DNA from: an uncultured Alphaproteobacteria bacterium
GTDB lineage: Bacteria > Pseudomonadota > Alphaproteobacteria > RF32 > CAG-239
NCBI GenBank assembly: GCA_945835885.1
Contig: CAMAJR010000010.1
Span: 1-33,164 of the forward strand
Direction: 5' to 3'
DNA length: 33,164 nucleotides
A program made the position numbers and the translations under genes. Shown piece by piece: positions 8,371-16,178 of the stretch; within the stretch, counting starts at the first letter, position 1, and each line of letters starts with the position of its first letter. Below the pieces are notes generated by a model that saw only the letters and a list, made by a program, of their open reading frames with translations, had not been told where the DNA came from and made no database searches.

Positions 8371-9282
8371 ATGTATCAGAATTTTGATAACAAAAACGGT
8401 GAAGAATATCTTGATGCCTTCAAACAAAAAGTGGCAAAACAAAAAATTGCCACAATGGAAGAACGCCGCAACGAAATGACACGTTCACGCAATAATTTTT
8501 TGGGAACATTGGCAGGTGCGATATTGGCTCTTGCGGTCGGTTGGTTTATTTTGATGCCGCAATATCAGCAAACAAATAAAGATGTGCCGACTATTCGTCG
8601 CTCACAGACTGCCGTTAAGATTAAACCGGATAATCCGGGCGGTATGGAAATTCCAAATCAGGATAAAGATGTTTATAATCTGGTTGAAAAGAAAGAGGTG
8701 GATAATACGGTTGTCGAAAATCTGTTACCGACTCCGGAACAGCCGAAATTGCCGGATATTGTGCCGGATACGGTTGATGTGCAAGCCGATAATATAGATG
8801 AGTTGGTGGAAGAAATAGCTGATGATACCGATGTTGCCGTTCCGAACAAACCGGAAGATTTGCTTTCCGAATCTGCGAAAAATGTTGCCGATGACGTAAA
8901 AGCGGCGGAAGAAAAGGCCAAAGCTGAAGCTAAAGCGGCAGAAGAAAAGGCCAAAGCCGAAGCTAAAGCGGCGGAAGAAAAGGCCAAAGCCGAAGCCAAA
9001 GCGGCGGAAACGGCAGTAAAATCCGTTGCGGGCGGAAAGTGGCAAGTTCAATTTGTTGCCTCTAAAAATAAAGATGCTGTTGAAAAAACTTGGACGAACT
9101 TAACCCAAAAATACAGTATGCTCAAAGCATACACGCATGAAATTCAATCGGCTGATTTGGGGGCGCAGGGTAAAATTTACAGATTGCGTGCCGGAAGTTT
9201 TGCCACCAAAGAAGAAGCAGCAAAAGTTTGCAGTATGCTCAAAGCAAAAGGTATGAATGATTGCATTGTTAAAGAGCGTTAG
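8371..9282 (+). CDS. SPOR-domain inner-membrane protein
   Basis: Its 303 residues have the layout of a division-linked SPOR protein. There is a cytoplasmic N-terminus with charged helices (1-42), one transmembrane segment (about 43-62, FLGTLAGAILALAVGWFIL), a long acidic Pro-rich periplasmic linker, a TolA-like Ala/Lys/Glu helix made of three 11-residue repeats (about 178-210), and a C-terminal SPOR domain (about 222-303; KWQVQFVASKNKDAVEKTW, YRLRAGSFATKEEAAKVCSMLKAKG). SPOR domains bind denuded glycan strands at the septum. AGAGGG precedes ATG 8371. The stop TAG directly abuts the nagZ ATG, which implies translational coupling. Confidence 0.92.
   Translation: MYQNFDNKNGEEYLDAFKQKVAKQKIATMEERRNEMTRSRNNFLGTLAGAILALAVGWFILMPQYQQTNKDVPTIRRSQTAVKIKPDNPGGMEIPNQDKDVYNLVEKKEVDNTVVENLLPTPEQPKLPDIVPDTVDVQADNIDELVEEIADDTDVAVPNKPEDLLSESAKNVADDVKAAEEKAKAEAKAAEEKAKAEAKAAEEKAKAEAKAAETAVKSVAGGKWQVQFVASKNKDAVEKTWTNLTQKYSMLKAYTHEIQSADLGAQGKIYRLRAGSFATKEEAAKVCSMLKAKGMNDCIVKER
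8902..9000 (+). repeat. Three 33-bp in-frame tandem repeats coding AAEEKAKAEAK
   Basis: The units are 8902-8934, 8935-8967 and 8968-9000 and differ only at silent third positions. They encode a charged helix likely to span periplasmic distance. Such repeats vary in copy number between strains, which would lengthen or shorten the SPOR protein stalk. Confidence 0.93.
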
Positions 9283-10329
9283 ATGAAAAAAGTTTTACCT
9301 GCTTTTTTATCTTGTCAGGGCGCACGTTTAAGTGATGATGAAAAGCGTTTGTTTGAACGTTATAATCCGCTTGGCGTGTGCCTTTTTTCTAAGTTCTGTG
9401 CCAACATCGAATCTCGAGAACAGGTGCAAAATCTGGTGCAAGACATTAAAGAAGCGGTCGGTCACAATAAGGTTTTGATTGCAGTCGATCAAGAAGGCGG
9501 ACGTGTGCGGCGCTTGGTTGAACCGGAGTTTATGCCGGTGGCGGCGCAACAAAATATGACAACCGTTGAATTGGCTGAACAACATGCATATTTAATCAGC
9601 AAAGATTTACACGATTGCGGGATTAACGTCAATTTTGCGCCGGTGCTCGATAAGATGACACCGCAAACATCAAATGTTTTGCAAGGACGCTGTTTTGACA
9701 GTAATATAGCCGAACTCGGACGGGCGATGGTCGATACTTATGTGCGACAGGGAATTTGTCCGTGCGTTAAGCATCTGCCCGGACACGGTCGCGCGGCGGT
9801 TGATCCGCATTTGGAATTGCCGGTCATCAATGAGGATTTGGCTGTTTTACAAGAGGATTTTGCGCCGTTTAGGGCACTTAGCGATGCACCGATGGGGATG
9901 GTGGCACACATTGTGTTGTCAGCGGTTGATACACAAAATGCCGCAACGCTGTCGGCAAAAGTTATTCGGGAAATTATACGCGGTCAAATCGGTTTCAGCG
10001 GTGTTTTGGTTTCTGATGCGATTATGATGCAAGCGCTTAAAGGGACCGTTGCCGAACGTGCCGAACACGCGATTGCGGCCGGTTGCGATGTGGTTTGTTT
10101 AGGAAATGCCGGATTTGAGGCAAATTTTGAATTATGCCAAAGCAATATTGTAATGACCGACGAAGCAGCCGAACGGGTGAATAAAGTGTTTCAACTTATT
10201 GAAAAAACACCTGATTTTTCAGATTATGAATATGTAAAAAATAAATATTGTGCTACTTTGAAAAATATTGTATCTTACAATTACGATTATGACGCGACAG
10301 AAATTTTGAACAGGTTGCGTCAGGCATAA
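9283..10329 (+). CDS. nagZ: Beta-N-acetylhexosaminidase (glycoside hydrolase family 3)
   Basis: Cytosolic enzyme that removes N-acetylglucosamine from imported anhydromuropeptides during peptidoglycan recycling. Its 348 residues form a single GH3 TIM barrel, the normal NagZ length. It shows VDQEGGRVRRL (about 68-78), NFAPVLD, the KHLPGHGRAAVDPH loop (163-176) that carries the NagZ catalytic His/Asp dyad, and the nucleophile D245 in VSDAIMM. It directly abuts the SPOR gene and precedes a TatA-like gene. In many alphaproteobacteria the order is SPOR - nagZ - scpA - scpB - tatA. Here scpA and scpB are not between them. Confidence 0.95.
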   Translation: MKKVLPAFLSCQGARLSDDEKRLFERYNPLGVCLFSKFCANIESREQVQNLVQDIKEAVGHNKVLIAVDQEGGRVRRLVEPEFMPVAAQQNMTTVELAEQHAYLISKDLHDCGINVNFAPVLDKMTPQTSNVLQGRCFDSNIAELGRAMVDTYVRQGICPCVKHLPGHGRAAVDPHLELPVINEDLAVLQEDFAPFRALSDAPMGMVAHIVLSAVDTQNAATLSAKVIREIIRGQIGFSGVLVSDAIMMQALKGTVAERAEHAIAAGCDVVCLGNAGFEANFELCQSNIVMTDEAAERVNKVFQLIEKTPDFSDYEYVKNKYCATLKNIVSYNYDYDATEILNRLRQA

Positions 10330-10351
10330 ATTTCAGACAAGGAGGAATATT

Positions 10352-10780
10352 ATGGGGGGATTTATGGGTTGGTTTTTGACGTTTTTGCTGGTGTTGGCAA
10401 TATTTAATGCCGAAAAACTGCCGGAATTGCGTGCAAAGTTAGAAGAAAAAATCAAAGACAGCGTCGATGCTGCCAAAGAGGGCTCTAAATTGGCTTCTGA
10501 TAAAATCAAACAGGTGAAGAGCGATATCGAAAATAAGAAAAATGCCGTAGCCGCTCCGGAAGAAGCGGAAGAAAATACACCGGAAGAAATTGAAGAATCT
10601 CTCAAGTTTATGGGCAATTATCTAAAACAGGAGGCAGAGAATAATTCCGCGCAAAAGAATACCGAAATTACAGATACTCCGATTGTTGACGGAAAAGCAG
10701 AGACAGAGAAGAAACAAGCTGAAATACCGTCAACGGAAACAGATGATGACAAACCGATTGATTTGGAAAATCGTTACTGA
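10352..10780 (+). CDS. TatA/TatB-like membrane protein
   Basis: Its 142 residues start with a short hydrophobic helix (about 3-19) and the hinge FNAEKLPELRAKLEEKIKD. This matches the transmembrane, FGxxKLPEL and amphipathic-helix plan of TatA/B twin-arginine translocase subunits. A long acidic, low-complexity tail follows (about 60-142). Differences are FN in place of the conserved FG, and a tail longer than usual for TatA. Its place after nagZ is where tatA lies in many alphaproteobacteria, which supports the call. tatC is not in the window. A strong SD, AAGGAGG (10339-10345), precedes ATG 10352. It could instead be a paralogue with another role. Confidence 0.65.
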   Translation: MGGFMGWFLTFLLVLAIFNAEKLPELRAKLEEKIKDSVDAAKEGSKLASDKIKQVKSDIENKKNAVAAPEEAEENTPEEIEESLKFMGNYLKQEAENNSAQKNTEITDTPIVDGKAETEKKQAEIPSTETDDDKPIDLENRY

Positions 10781-10798
10781 TGATATAAAAAAGAATCG

Positions 10799-10836
10799 AA
10801 AATTAAGGCAATATTAAACATATTGCCTTAATTTTT
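10799..10836 (+). terminator. Intrinsic terminator after the TatA-like gene
   Basis: A perfect stem of at least 14 bp, AATTAAGGCAATAT (10801-10814) with ATATTGCCTTAATT (10820-10833), extended by A-T pairs on both sides. It has a 5-nt loop and ends in a T run (10832-10836). It closes the SPOR - nagZ - TatA-like unit. Confidence 0.9.
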
Positions 10837-10871
10837 ATGTATTAAGTTTAATCTAACGGAAAGTTCTGAGT

Positions 10872-11519
10872 ATGAAAAAAATATTGTTGCTTGCCGGTGT
10901 TGCGTGTTTTTTTGCTTGTGATGCCGATGCATTGACGGTTCGACCATATGTTGCGCTTAAGGGAAAGGTTGCCGTAACCAATAATCGCGTTAAAGTGATT
11001 CAACGTGATGAATTTATTGATTATGACCACGATATAAAAGTAAATAAAGTCATTATGGGCGGAAGTGCCGCGTTTGGTATGATGTTTCCGTTCAATTATC
11101 AGTCGGTGCGTATGGAAGTTGAATATACGCACAACAAAAAGGCCTCTAAAGATGTGGCGGCCCAAAAGAGCGCGCCGACAATAGATGCTTCGGTGCAAAC
11201 CAAGGCCGTTTTCGGAAACATTTATTATGACTTTCAATCCACATCGGCTTGGGTGCCATATATCGGCGGCGGTCTCGGCGCGGCTAAGCTGAAAACGGTG
11301 GCAATGGAAGAAAGTGACAATAAATCGACATTTGCGTGGAACGCCGGTTTCGGTTTGCAATATCGGATGTCTCGCAACGGTTCGTTTGATTTAGGGTATC
11401 GGTATGTTGACTACGGAAGTTTTAAACGGCATTTTAATGATACATACAGATATAAGGAAAATGACAAGATTGCAGCCGCCGCGCATGAAGTGTATTTTGG
11501 GCTTCGTCTCACCTGGTAA
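10872..11519 (+). CDS. Outer-membrane beta-barrel protein
   Basis: The protein has 215 residues. A signal peptide (about 1-20, LLLAGVACFFACDADA before LTVRPYV) is followed by a series of amphipathic strands: RPYVALKGKVAV, SAAFGMMFPF, VRMEVEYTHNK, TKAVFGNIYYDF, WVPYIGGGLGAAKL, FAWNAGFGLQYRM, SFDLGYRYVDYG and HEVYFGLRLTW. The GGLGA turn, GxGLQYR strand and YRYxDYG resemble OmpA-like or surface-antigen 8-stranded barrels. It ends in an aromatic residue, as outer-membrane barrels often do. No peptidoglycan-binding domain is present. It may act as a structural protein or adhesin; function is not resolved. It is monocistronic between a terminator and the second repeat element. Confidence 0.85.
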   Translation: MKKILLLAGVACFFACDADALTVRPYVALKGKVAVTNNRVKVIQRDEFIDYDHDIKVNKVIMGGSAAFGMMFPFNYQSVRMEVEYTHNKKASKDVAAQKSAPTIDASVQTKAVFGNIYYDFQSTSAWVPYIGGGLGAAKLKTVAMEESDNKSTFAWNAGFGLQYRMSRNGSFDLGYRYVDYGSFKRHFNDTYRYKENDKIAAAAHEVYFGLRLTW

Positions 11520-11521
11520 TA

Positions 11522-11824
11522 AAAAAATTCGTATAACGGGTAACTAATCAAAGGTTTTCTTGCTTATGTGCTATTTTGCACACCGCGCAAGGAAACCTTT
11601 TTCTATCTGCCTCGTTAGCCGCGTTTTTTGCGTGTGCGCCTGCGCCAACTCGCTTACTGCGTATTTACCGCATTCTCCGAATTTTTTTTGCGTGCCGTAT
11701 GACGAGGAAACCTTTTTCTATCTGCCTCGTTAGCCGCGTTTTTTGCGTGTGCGCCTGCGCCAACTCGCTTACTGCGTATTTACCGCATTCTCCGAATTTT
11801 TTTGCGTGCCGTATAAGAGGCGGC
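11522..11824. repeat. Hairpin-bearing intergenic repeat element, copy 2, with internal tandem duplication
   Basis: Occupies the gap between the convergent barrel gene (+) and the DUF378 gene (-). The head CGTATAACGGGTAACTAATC (11530-11549) differs at one base from that of copy 1 (2049-2068). The hairpin arms are AAAGGTTTTCTTGC (11550-11563) and GCAAGGAAACCTTT (11587-11600), with one G-U pair, and inner TGTGC/GCACA (11567-11571, 11578-11582) around loop TATTTT. The tail again has TATTTACCGCATTCTCCG and a T run. The arm sequences are unlike those of copy 1, yet the fold is kept. Confidence 0.85.
11590..11814. repeat. About 115-bp direct tandem duplication (2 copies)
   Basis: Copy 1 is 11590-11704 and copy 2 starts at 11705, ending at the repeated GCCGTAT (11808-11814). 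The copies match except for one T fewer in the poly-T tract of copy 2. The duplication starts in the 3' arm of the hairpin, so copy 2 has no 5' arm. This parallels the 169-bp duplication at 2073-2410. Confidence 0.92.
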
Positions 11825-12025
11825 TTATTTTTTAATTATTTTCGGGGTGTTGATAAAATAGGCGTATAAAACATAACAAGCGGCGAGGGCGATAATGATT
11901 TCAACAATAGAAATCAAAATCGGCGCAAACGATAAAATATTTAACACATTAAGGTCAAACGCACCGACCAATCCCCAGTTGATGCCGCCGATAATCGTTA
12001 AAAGCAGTGCTGTTTTTTCTAACAT
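11825..12025 (-). CDS. DUF378 small membrane protein
   Basis: A 66-residue protein with two transmembrane helices (about 5-25 and 38-58). The sequence LLTIIGGINWGLVGAFDLNVL matches the GGINWGLVG signature of the DUF378 (YuzA-like) family, whose function is unknown. I start it at ATG 12025 because AAGGAG lies 8 nt upstream on the minus strand. The open frame runs on to 12229, but that would overlap pgpA on the other strand. It is divergent from pgpA. Confidence 0.88.
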   Translation of the reverse strand: MLEKTALLLTIIGGINWGLVGAFDLNVLNILSFAPILISIVEIIIALAACYVLYAYFINTPKIIKK

Positions 12026-12140
12026 TTTTTTTCTCCTTGTATAAGTTTGTGTAAAAACCGCAATAATGTTTGCCAATAATTCACGGTTCTTATAACATAA
12101 TTTCAATATTGAACAAATCAAGCAGATGAAAGGATAAAAA

Positions 12141-12623
12141 ATGTCAGAAAAACTTGCGTTGATTATTGCTACATATTTTGGGCTGGGTTTATCGCCGAAA
12201 GCTCCGGGGACTGTCGGCTCAATCGGCACGATACCGTTGGCATTTGTGTTGGCATATTTTTTTGGAATCTACGGGATTATCGTGGCGGCAATTCCGATAG
12301 CGATTGTCGGCATTTATGCAACCGATGTGCTGATTCGCGAGCAAGAAGAAAAAGACCCGGGCAAAGTGGTGGTAGATGAAGTTGTCGGGCAGTTGCTGGC
12401 GTTTGTGTTTGTGGCTGATGCGCTTAAAGGTAACCTTAATGACTGGTGGCTCTACTTGGTCGGTTTGGCGGCGTTTCGCTTTTTTGATATTTGCAAAATG
12501 GGGCCGGTCAAATGGTTTGATTCTAAGGTAAAAAACGCGTTCGGCGTGATGATGGACGATGTTTGCGCCGGCTTGATGGGCGGTGCGGTTGTTTGGGCTG
12601 TCAAAACCTATTTCATCGGCTAA
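12141..12623 (+). CDS. pgpA: Phosphatidylglycerophosphatase A
   Basis: Inner-membrane phosphatase that dephosphorylates phosphatidylglycerophosphate to phosphatidylglycerol. Its 160 residues match the family. The conserved blocks GLGLSPKAPGTVGSIG, DPGKVVVDEVVGQL and AFRFFDICKMGPVKWFD...GVMMDDVCAG contain the Asp/Glu metal and catalytic residues, set among four hydrophobic segments. AAGGA lies upstream of ATG 12141. It is monocistronic, with hairpins directly after the stop. In many alphaproteobacteria it sits with thiL or cinA; neither is present here. Confidence 0.95.
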   Translation: MSEKLALIIATYFGLGLSPKAPGTVGSIGTIPLAFVLAYFFGIYGIIVAAIPIAIVGIYATDVLIREQEEKDPGKVVVDEVVGQLLAFVFVADALKGNLNDWWLYLVGLAAFRFFDICKMGPVKWFDSKVKNAFGVMMDDVCAGLMGGAVVWAVKTYFIG

Positions 12624-12677
12624 ACGACGTATCGTTTTATCTTGAAAAACAGCGCCTTGTTCAAGGCGTTGTTTTTA
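12622..12677 (+). terminator. Two tandem hairpins, the second an intrinsic terminator for pgpA
   Basis: AAACGA/TCGTTT (12622-12627, 12632-12637) overlaps the pgpA stop codon. The main stem, AACAGCGCCTT (12648-12658) with AAGGCGTTGTT (12663-12673), is 11 bp with one G-U pair and a GTTC loop. It is extended by A-T pairs and ends in a T tract (12672-12676). Confidence 0.88.
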
Positions 12678-12699
12678 TGATGACGAGAAGTTGAAAATG

Positions 12700-13000
12700 T
12701 GCTAATATAACTATGTTGTTACGATAAACCTTAACGACGGTCGCGAATTCCCTTCACAGAGTGTCGCTCGCATCAGTGCTATATTCTCGGATTTTGACGA
12801 GAATGGCATCTGCCGGCAGGAGTATGGGGCGGTTGCCGGACTGCCTGCCCCTCAAAAAGGGTAAAATACATCGTCTCCGCCATTGTCTGAGCAGCGGCTA
12901 AGGCAAAAGGTCGTATAGATTGTGTGGCTCCCGCCACCAATCATCTTGCAATGGTGCGGGACGAACAGGGAAACATTGTGTCCGTTCCGTGTTTAATATC
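12700..13000 (+). ncRNA. Candidate structured RNA downstream of pgpA (unrecognised)
   Basis: A gene-free 380-nt gap with strong folding potential. An extended -10-like TGCTAATAT (12700-12708) could start a + strand RNA near 12715. Stems seen are ATTCTCG/CGAGAAT (12783-12789, 12798-12804), GGCAGG/CCTGCC (12815-12820, 12844-12849), and GATTG+TGGC with GCCA+CAATC (12918-12922, 12925-12928, 12933-12936, 12938-12942). The last competes with TCCCGCCACCA/TGGTGCGGGA (12929-12939, 12952-12961, one bulge). That stem in turn competes with one pairing 12956-12967 to 12979-12990. I see no RNase P, SRP or tmRNA signature and no clear 3' terminator. The strand is uncertain. It could also be a decayed sequence. 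Confidence 0.45.
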
Positions 13001-13005
13001 GGTTG

Positions 13006-14235
13006 TTATTCGTATCTCAGGGCGTTAATCGGGTTTAAGAGTGAGGCCTTATAAGCCGGAAAGAACCCGAAAATCAATCCGACAACACCGGAAAAACTAA
13101 ACGGCAGCAAAACATAAAATGTTGACAACACCGCCGTAATCGAAGTTATTTTCGGTAATATAAACACACCTAAAATACCGAATGCCACGCCGATTAACCC
13201 GCCTATGAGCGATAATATCAGTGCTTCCATCAGAAATTGCAACCGAATATCCCAGCTCTTGGCGCCGATAGCCATACGAATGCCAATTTCACGCGTGCGC
13301 TCGGTTACCGATACCAACATAATGTTCATAATGCCGATACCGCCGACAATCAATGAAATCGAGGCGATAAAGCCCAAAAATATGGTCATTGCCTGCGATG
13401 AACTCTGCATCATCTCCATAAATTGCGTAAAGTTCATAATCGTAAAATCGTCTTCTTTGTTGAGCCCTAAGTTATGGCGTTGGCGTAAAAGTGCTTTAAT
13501 TTCTTCTTGCGAAGTATAGGTATCTTGTGCTGTTTGTGCTTGAAGCATCAGCTGATTGACCATATCCGGAAACTGTGTGCCGGAAACCTTTTTTTGCGCT
13601 GTTGCAAGCGGCATATACACCATATCGTCCTGGTCTTGTCCCGGACCGCTTTGACCGCGCGCCGTTAGTGTGCCGATAACGACAAATGGCAAACCTTTGA
13701 CGCGAATTGTTTTACCGAGCGGGTCAATATCGCCGAACAATTCTTTCGCCACTGTTTGTCCTAAAATCACGACTTTATTGGCGGTTTTGGTGTCGTTTTC
13801 ACTAAAAAATCGCCCGTATGCCAAATCCCATTCTTTGATTTCAAAGTAGCGGTTATCCGTGCCGACAATGCTTGTTGACCAGTTGGTGTTGCCGTAAATT
13901 ATCTGACCGCTGTCGTTGACGACCGGAACGGCAAGACGAATCGCCGGTATTTTTTCTTGTATGGCATCGGCATCGCCGTTTTTCAATGTCGGCTGAGAGC
14001 CGCGTCCCATACGCGCGCCGCCTGAAGTTGACGCACCCGAGCGAATCATAATCAAATTGGTGCCCATCGAGCGCATCTCGTTTTCAATCGATTGTTGTGT
14101 GCCGTTGCCGATGGAAAGCAAGATAATGACCGCCGCCACACCGATAATGATACCCAAACTCGTCAGCACCGAACGCATTTTATTGGCCTCTATCGCGCGC
14201 ACGGCGATTTTGAAAATCGTTTTTAATTCTATCAT
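13006..14235 (-). CDS. MacB-type ABC transporter permease (FtsX-like)
   Basis: Inner-membrane permease of the MacB/LolCE type VII ABC family. Its 409 residues comprise one TM helix near the N-terminus (about 20-45, RSVLTSLGIIIGVAAVIILLSIGNG), a large periplasmic MacB_PCD domain (about 50-270), and an FtsX domain with three TM helices (about 280-405). The MLVSVTERTREIGIRMAIGA coupling motif lies in the FtsX domain. E. coli MacB fuses the ATPase to the permease, but here the ATPase is a separate upstream gene overlapping by 4 nt (ATGA). Together with the adaptor it probably drives export of a macrolide, peptide or lipid. No TolC is in the window. Confidence 0.92.
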   Translation of the reverse strand: MIELKTIFKIAVRAIEANKMRSVLTSLGIIIGVAAVIILLSIGNGTQQSIENEMRSMGTNLIMIRSGASTSGGARMGRGSQPTLKNGDADAIQEKIPAIRLAVPVVNDSGQIIYGNTNWSTSIVGTDNRYFEIKEWDLAYGRFFSENDTKTANKVVILGQTVAKELFGDIDPLGKTIRVKGLPFVVIGTLTARGQSGPGQDQDDMVYMPLATAQKKVSGTQFPDMVNQLMLQAQTAQDTYTSQEEIKALLRQRHNLGLNKEDDFTIMNFTQFMEMMQSSSQAMTIFLGFIASISLIVGGIGIMNIMLVSVTERTREIGIRMAIGAKSWDIRLQFLMEALILSLIGGLIGVAFGILGVFILPKITSITAVLSTFYVLLPFSFSGVVGLIFGFFPAYKASLLNPINALRYE

Positions 14236-14936
14236 TTGCTTTTCCTTGTTTTATTAAGGGTGTCAGAGTGAATCTCGCCGTCGATGATTTTGATGATTCG
14301 CTTGGCATAAAGCGCAATATCTTCTTCGTGCGTTACAAGAATTATCGTGCGGTGCAAATCGGTGTTGAGCTTGGAAAACAGTTGCATAATCTCAACGCTC
14401 ATTTTGGTATCGAGGTTGCCGGTCGGCTCGTCGGCAAAAATAATCGGGGCATTATTGACAATAGCGCGTGCAATCGCCACACGCTGTTGTTGGCCGCCGG
14501 AAAGTTGGTTCGGTTGGTGATACATGCGCTCGCCCAATCCAACGCTGATAAGCGCCTCTTTGGCTTTTTGCAAGCGCTCGGCATCACTCACACCGGCATA
14601 CACCATCGGCAGTTCGACATTTTCGATGGCTGACGTGCGCGACAAGAGGTTAAAGCCCTGAAACACAAAGCCGATTTTGCGGTTGCGGATTGTGGCAAGC
14701 TCGTCAGCGCTTAAGTTTTCGACATTTTCGCCGTCCAAAATGTAACTGCCGGAAGTAGGGGTATCCAAACAGCCGAGGATATTCATCAAGGTGGATTTAC
14801 CCGAGCCGGACGGTCCCATAATGGCAACAAATTCACCGGCATTGATTTTTAAGTCAATACCTTTTAAAATTTCCAAATCAAAGCCGTCAAGCGGATAGCT
14901 TTTATGGATATTTTTCAGTTGAATCAACGATTTCAT
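14232..14936 (-). CDS. MacB/LolD-type ABC transporter ATPase
   Basis: A 234-residue ATP-binding subunit. Walker A is GPSGSGKST (about 41-49), the Q-loop follows near [16 protein letters not shown], the signature is LSGGQQQR, Walker B is [12 protein letters not shown], and the H-loop is VTHE. The family uses ATP hydrolysis to power a periplasmic mechanical cycle in the MacB/FtsX permease. The start codon shares a base with the adaptor stop (TAATG), and the stop overlaps the permease start (ATGA), so all three genes are translationally coupled. Confidence 0.95.
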   Translation of the reverse strand: MKSLIQLKNIHKSYPLDGFDLEILKGIDLKINAGEFVAIMGPSGSGKSTLMNILGCLDTPTSGSYILDGENVENLSADELATIRNRKIGFVFQGFNLLSRTSAIENVELPMVYAGVSDAERLQKAKEALISVGLGERMYHQPNQLSGGQQQRVAIARAIVNNAPIIFADEPTGNLDTKMSVEIMQLFSKLNTDLHRTIILVTHEEDIALYAKRIIKIIDGEIHSDTLNKTRKSK

Positions 14937-16120
14937 TAACGCGGCATCCTCATTCTCATTTGCCGTGCTTTATCCATATTCGCACCGGCTTTGGAAACAA
15001 TGACCAAATCGCCTTCTTTCAGTTCATCGGAGATAATCTGCGTGTTTGCATCATCACTGACACCGAGTTTAACGCTGATACGCGTCGGCTTGCCGTCTTT
15101 GATAATCCATACCCCGCGGTCTTGATAACGTTTGGCGTTGTCGCCGTCTTCCATATAAAAACGCAACGCTTGATTTGGTGCCAACAACACGTTTTTGACA
15201 TCGGCGGTAATGATTTCGACATTAGCGGTCATTCCCGGTTTAAGCTTCATATCGCTGTTGTCAATTTCTATTACAACAGTGTAAGACACAACGTTGGAGG
15301 TGGTAACCGCTTCGTTGCGCACCTGCACGACTTTACCGTAAAAATACTCATCGGCATAACTGTCAACGCTGAAACGCACGTCTTGGCCTTCTTTGACTTT
15401 GGCAATATCTGCTTCTACCACCGAGGCCTCAATTTGCATTTTGGTTAAATCTTCCGCCACCGAAAACAGTTCCGGTGTTGAAAAACTGGCGGCAACGGTT
15501 TGTCCGACTTCTACCGCTTTGGAAATCACAATTCCGTTGACCGGCGATTTGATTTCGGTGTAAGAAAGTTCGGTTTGTGCCGAATTAAGCGAGGCCTCCG
15601 CTTGCTTGACTTGTGCCTTTTCAAGCGCCAACTGTGCCACGGCGTTGTCATAATCGCGTTCGGCGGCTTCAAGTTCTTTGACAGCCGAGTATTTGGCTGC
15701 GTTTAATTTAGATATTCTGTCGAGTGTCTTTTTATAATATTTGATATTGTTTTCCACAACTTCAACCTGTGCTTTGGCAATTTCGAGTGCGGCTTCGCGT
15801 TGTGCCACATTTGCCTTGGCGTTATCTTGGTCTATCAGCGCCAACAGTTGTCCTTCTTTGACTTCGGAATTGTAATCCACATAAATTTCGGCAATACGTC
15901 CCGAGGCCTGTGTGCCGATGGAAACGGTCGAGAGCGGGTTAATTGTGCCGGAAGCGGTAATGCTTTCGGTAATGTTATCGACAGTCAGCGGTTGTGTTTT
16001 AAAATCGGCCGGCGTTTTGTTATGGCCGAATATTCCGCGTCCGAAATAAATAATCAAGGCGGCAATAACAATATAAGTAATGTGTTTGAGTGTGATTTTC
16101 TTTTGATTTTGTATGTTCAT
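14936..16120 (-). CDS. MacA-like periplasmic adaptor (HlyD/RND membrane fusion protein family)
   Basis: Its 394 residues span inner membrane to periplasm. An N-terminal TM anchor (about 13-28) is followed by a lipoyl/barrel-sandwich half (IGTQASGRIAEIYVDYNSEVKEGQLLALID), an alpha-helical hairpin coiled coil (about 100-175), the second lipoyl half (SYTEIKSPVNGIVISKAVEVGQTVAA), a beta-barrel domain and a membrane-proximal domain. It would link the MacB-like permease to an outer-membrane channel. AGAGAGGT precedes the ATG. It is first in the operon, so sites in 16121-16328 probably control it. Confidence 0.92.
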   Translation of the reverse strand: MNIQNQKKITLKHITYIVIAALIIYFGRGIFGHNKTPADFKTQPLTVDNITESITASGTINPLSTVSIGTQASGRIAEIYVDYNSEVKEGQLLALIDQDNAKANVAQREAALEIAKAQVEVVENNIKYYKKTLDRISKLNAAKYSAVKELEAAERDYDNAVAQLALEKAQVKQAEASLNSAQTELSYTEIKSPVNGIVISKAVEVGQTVAASFSTPELFSVAEDLTKMQIEASVVEADIAKVKEGQDVRFSVDSYADEYFYGKVVQVRNEAVTTSNVVSYTVVIEIDNSDMKLKPGMTANVEIITADVKNVLLAPNQALRFYMEDGDNAKRYQDRGVWIIKDGKPTRISVKLGVSDDANTQIISDELKEGDLVIVSKAGANMDKARQMRMRMPR

Positions 16121-16178
16121 TTTGTTACCTCTCTGATGGCGAATTATAATCTCTAATTGTGCGGTGTCTATAAAAAAA

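Noticed and set aside
8673..9051. Minus-strand open frames opposite the SPOR gene repeats
   Set aside because: Ala/Ser- or Phe/Arg-rich shadows of the 33-bp coding repeats, without start signals.
11576..11869. Plus-strand open frame of 97 codons over the second repeat element
   Set aside because: It is built from the tandem duplication itself, has no SD and covers the terminator-like hairpin.
11825..12229. Long 134-residue version of the DUF378 gene
   Set aside because: The extra 68 residues lie antisense to the pgpA start and its upstream region and are unconserved in character. The SD AAGGAG supports ATG 12025.
12700..13000. RNase P RNA, SRP RNA or tmRNA
   Set aside because: None of the universally conserved signatures (the RNase P GAGGAAAGTCC-type P4 strand, the SRP GGAAGGNAGCA loop, or a tmRNA T-arm with tag ORF) was seen on either strand.
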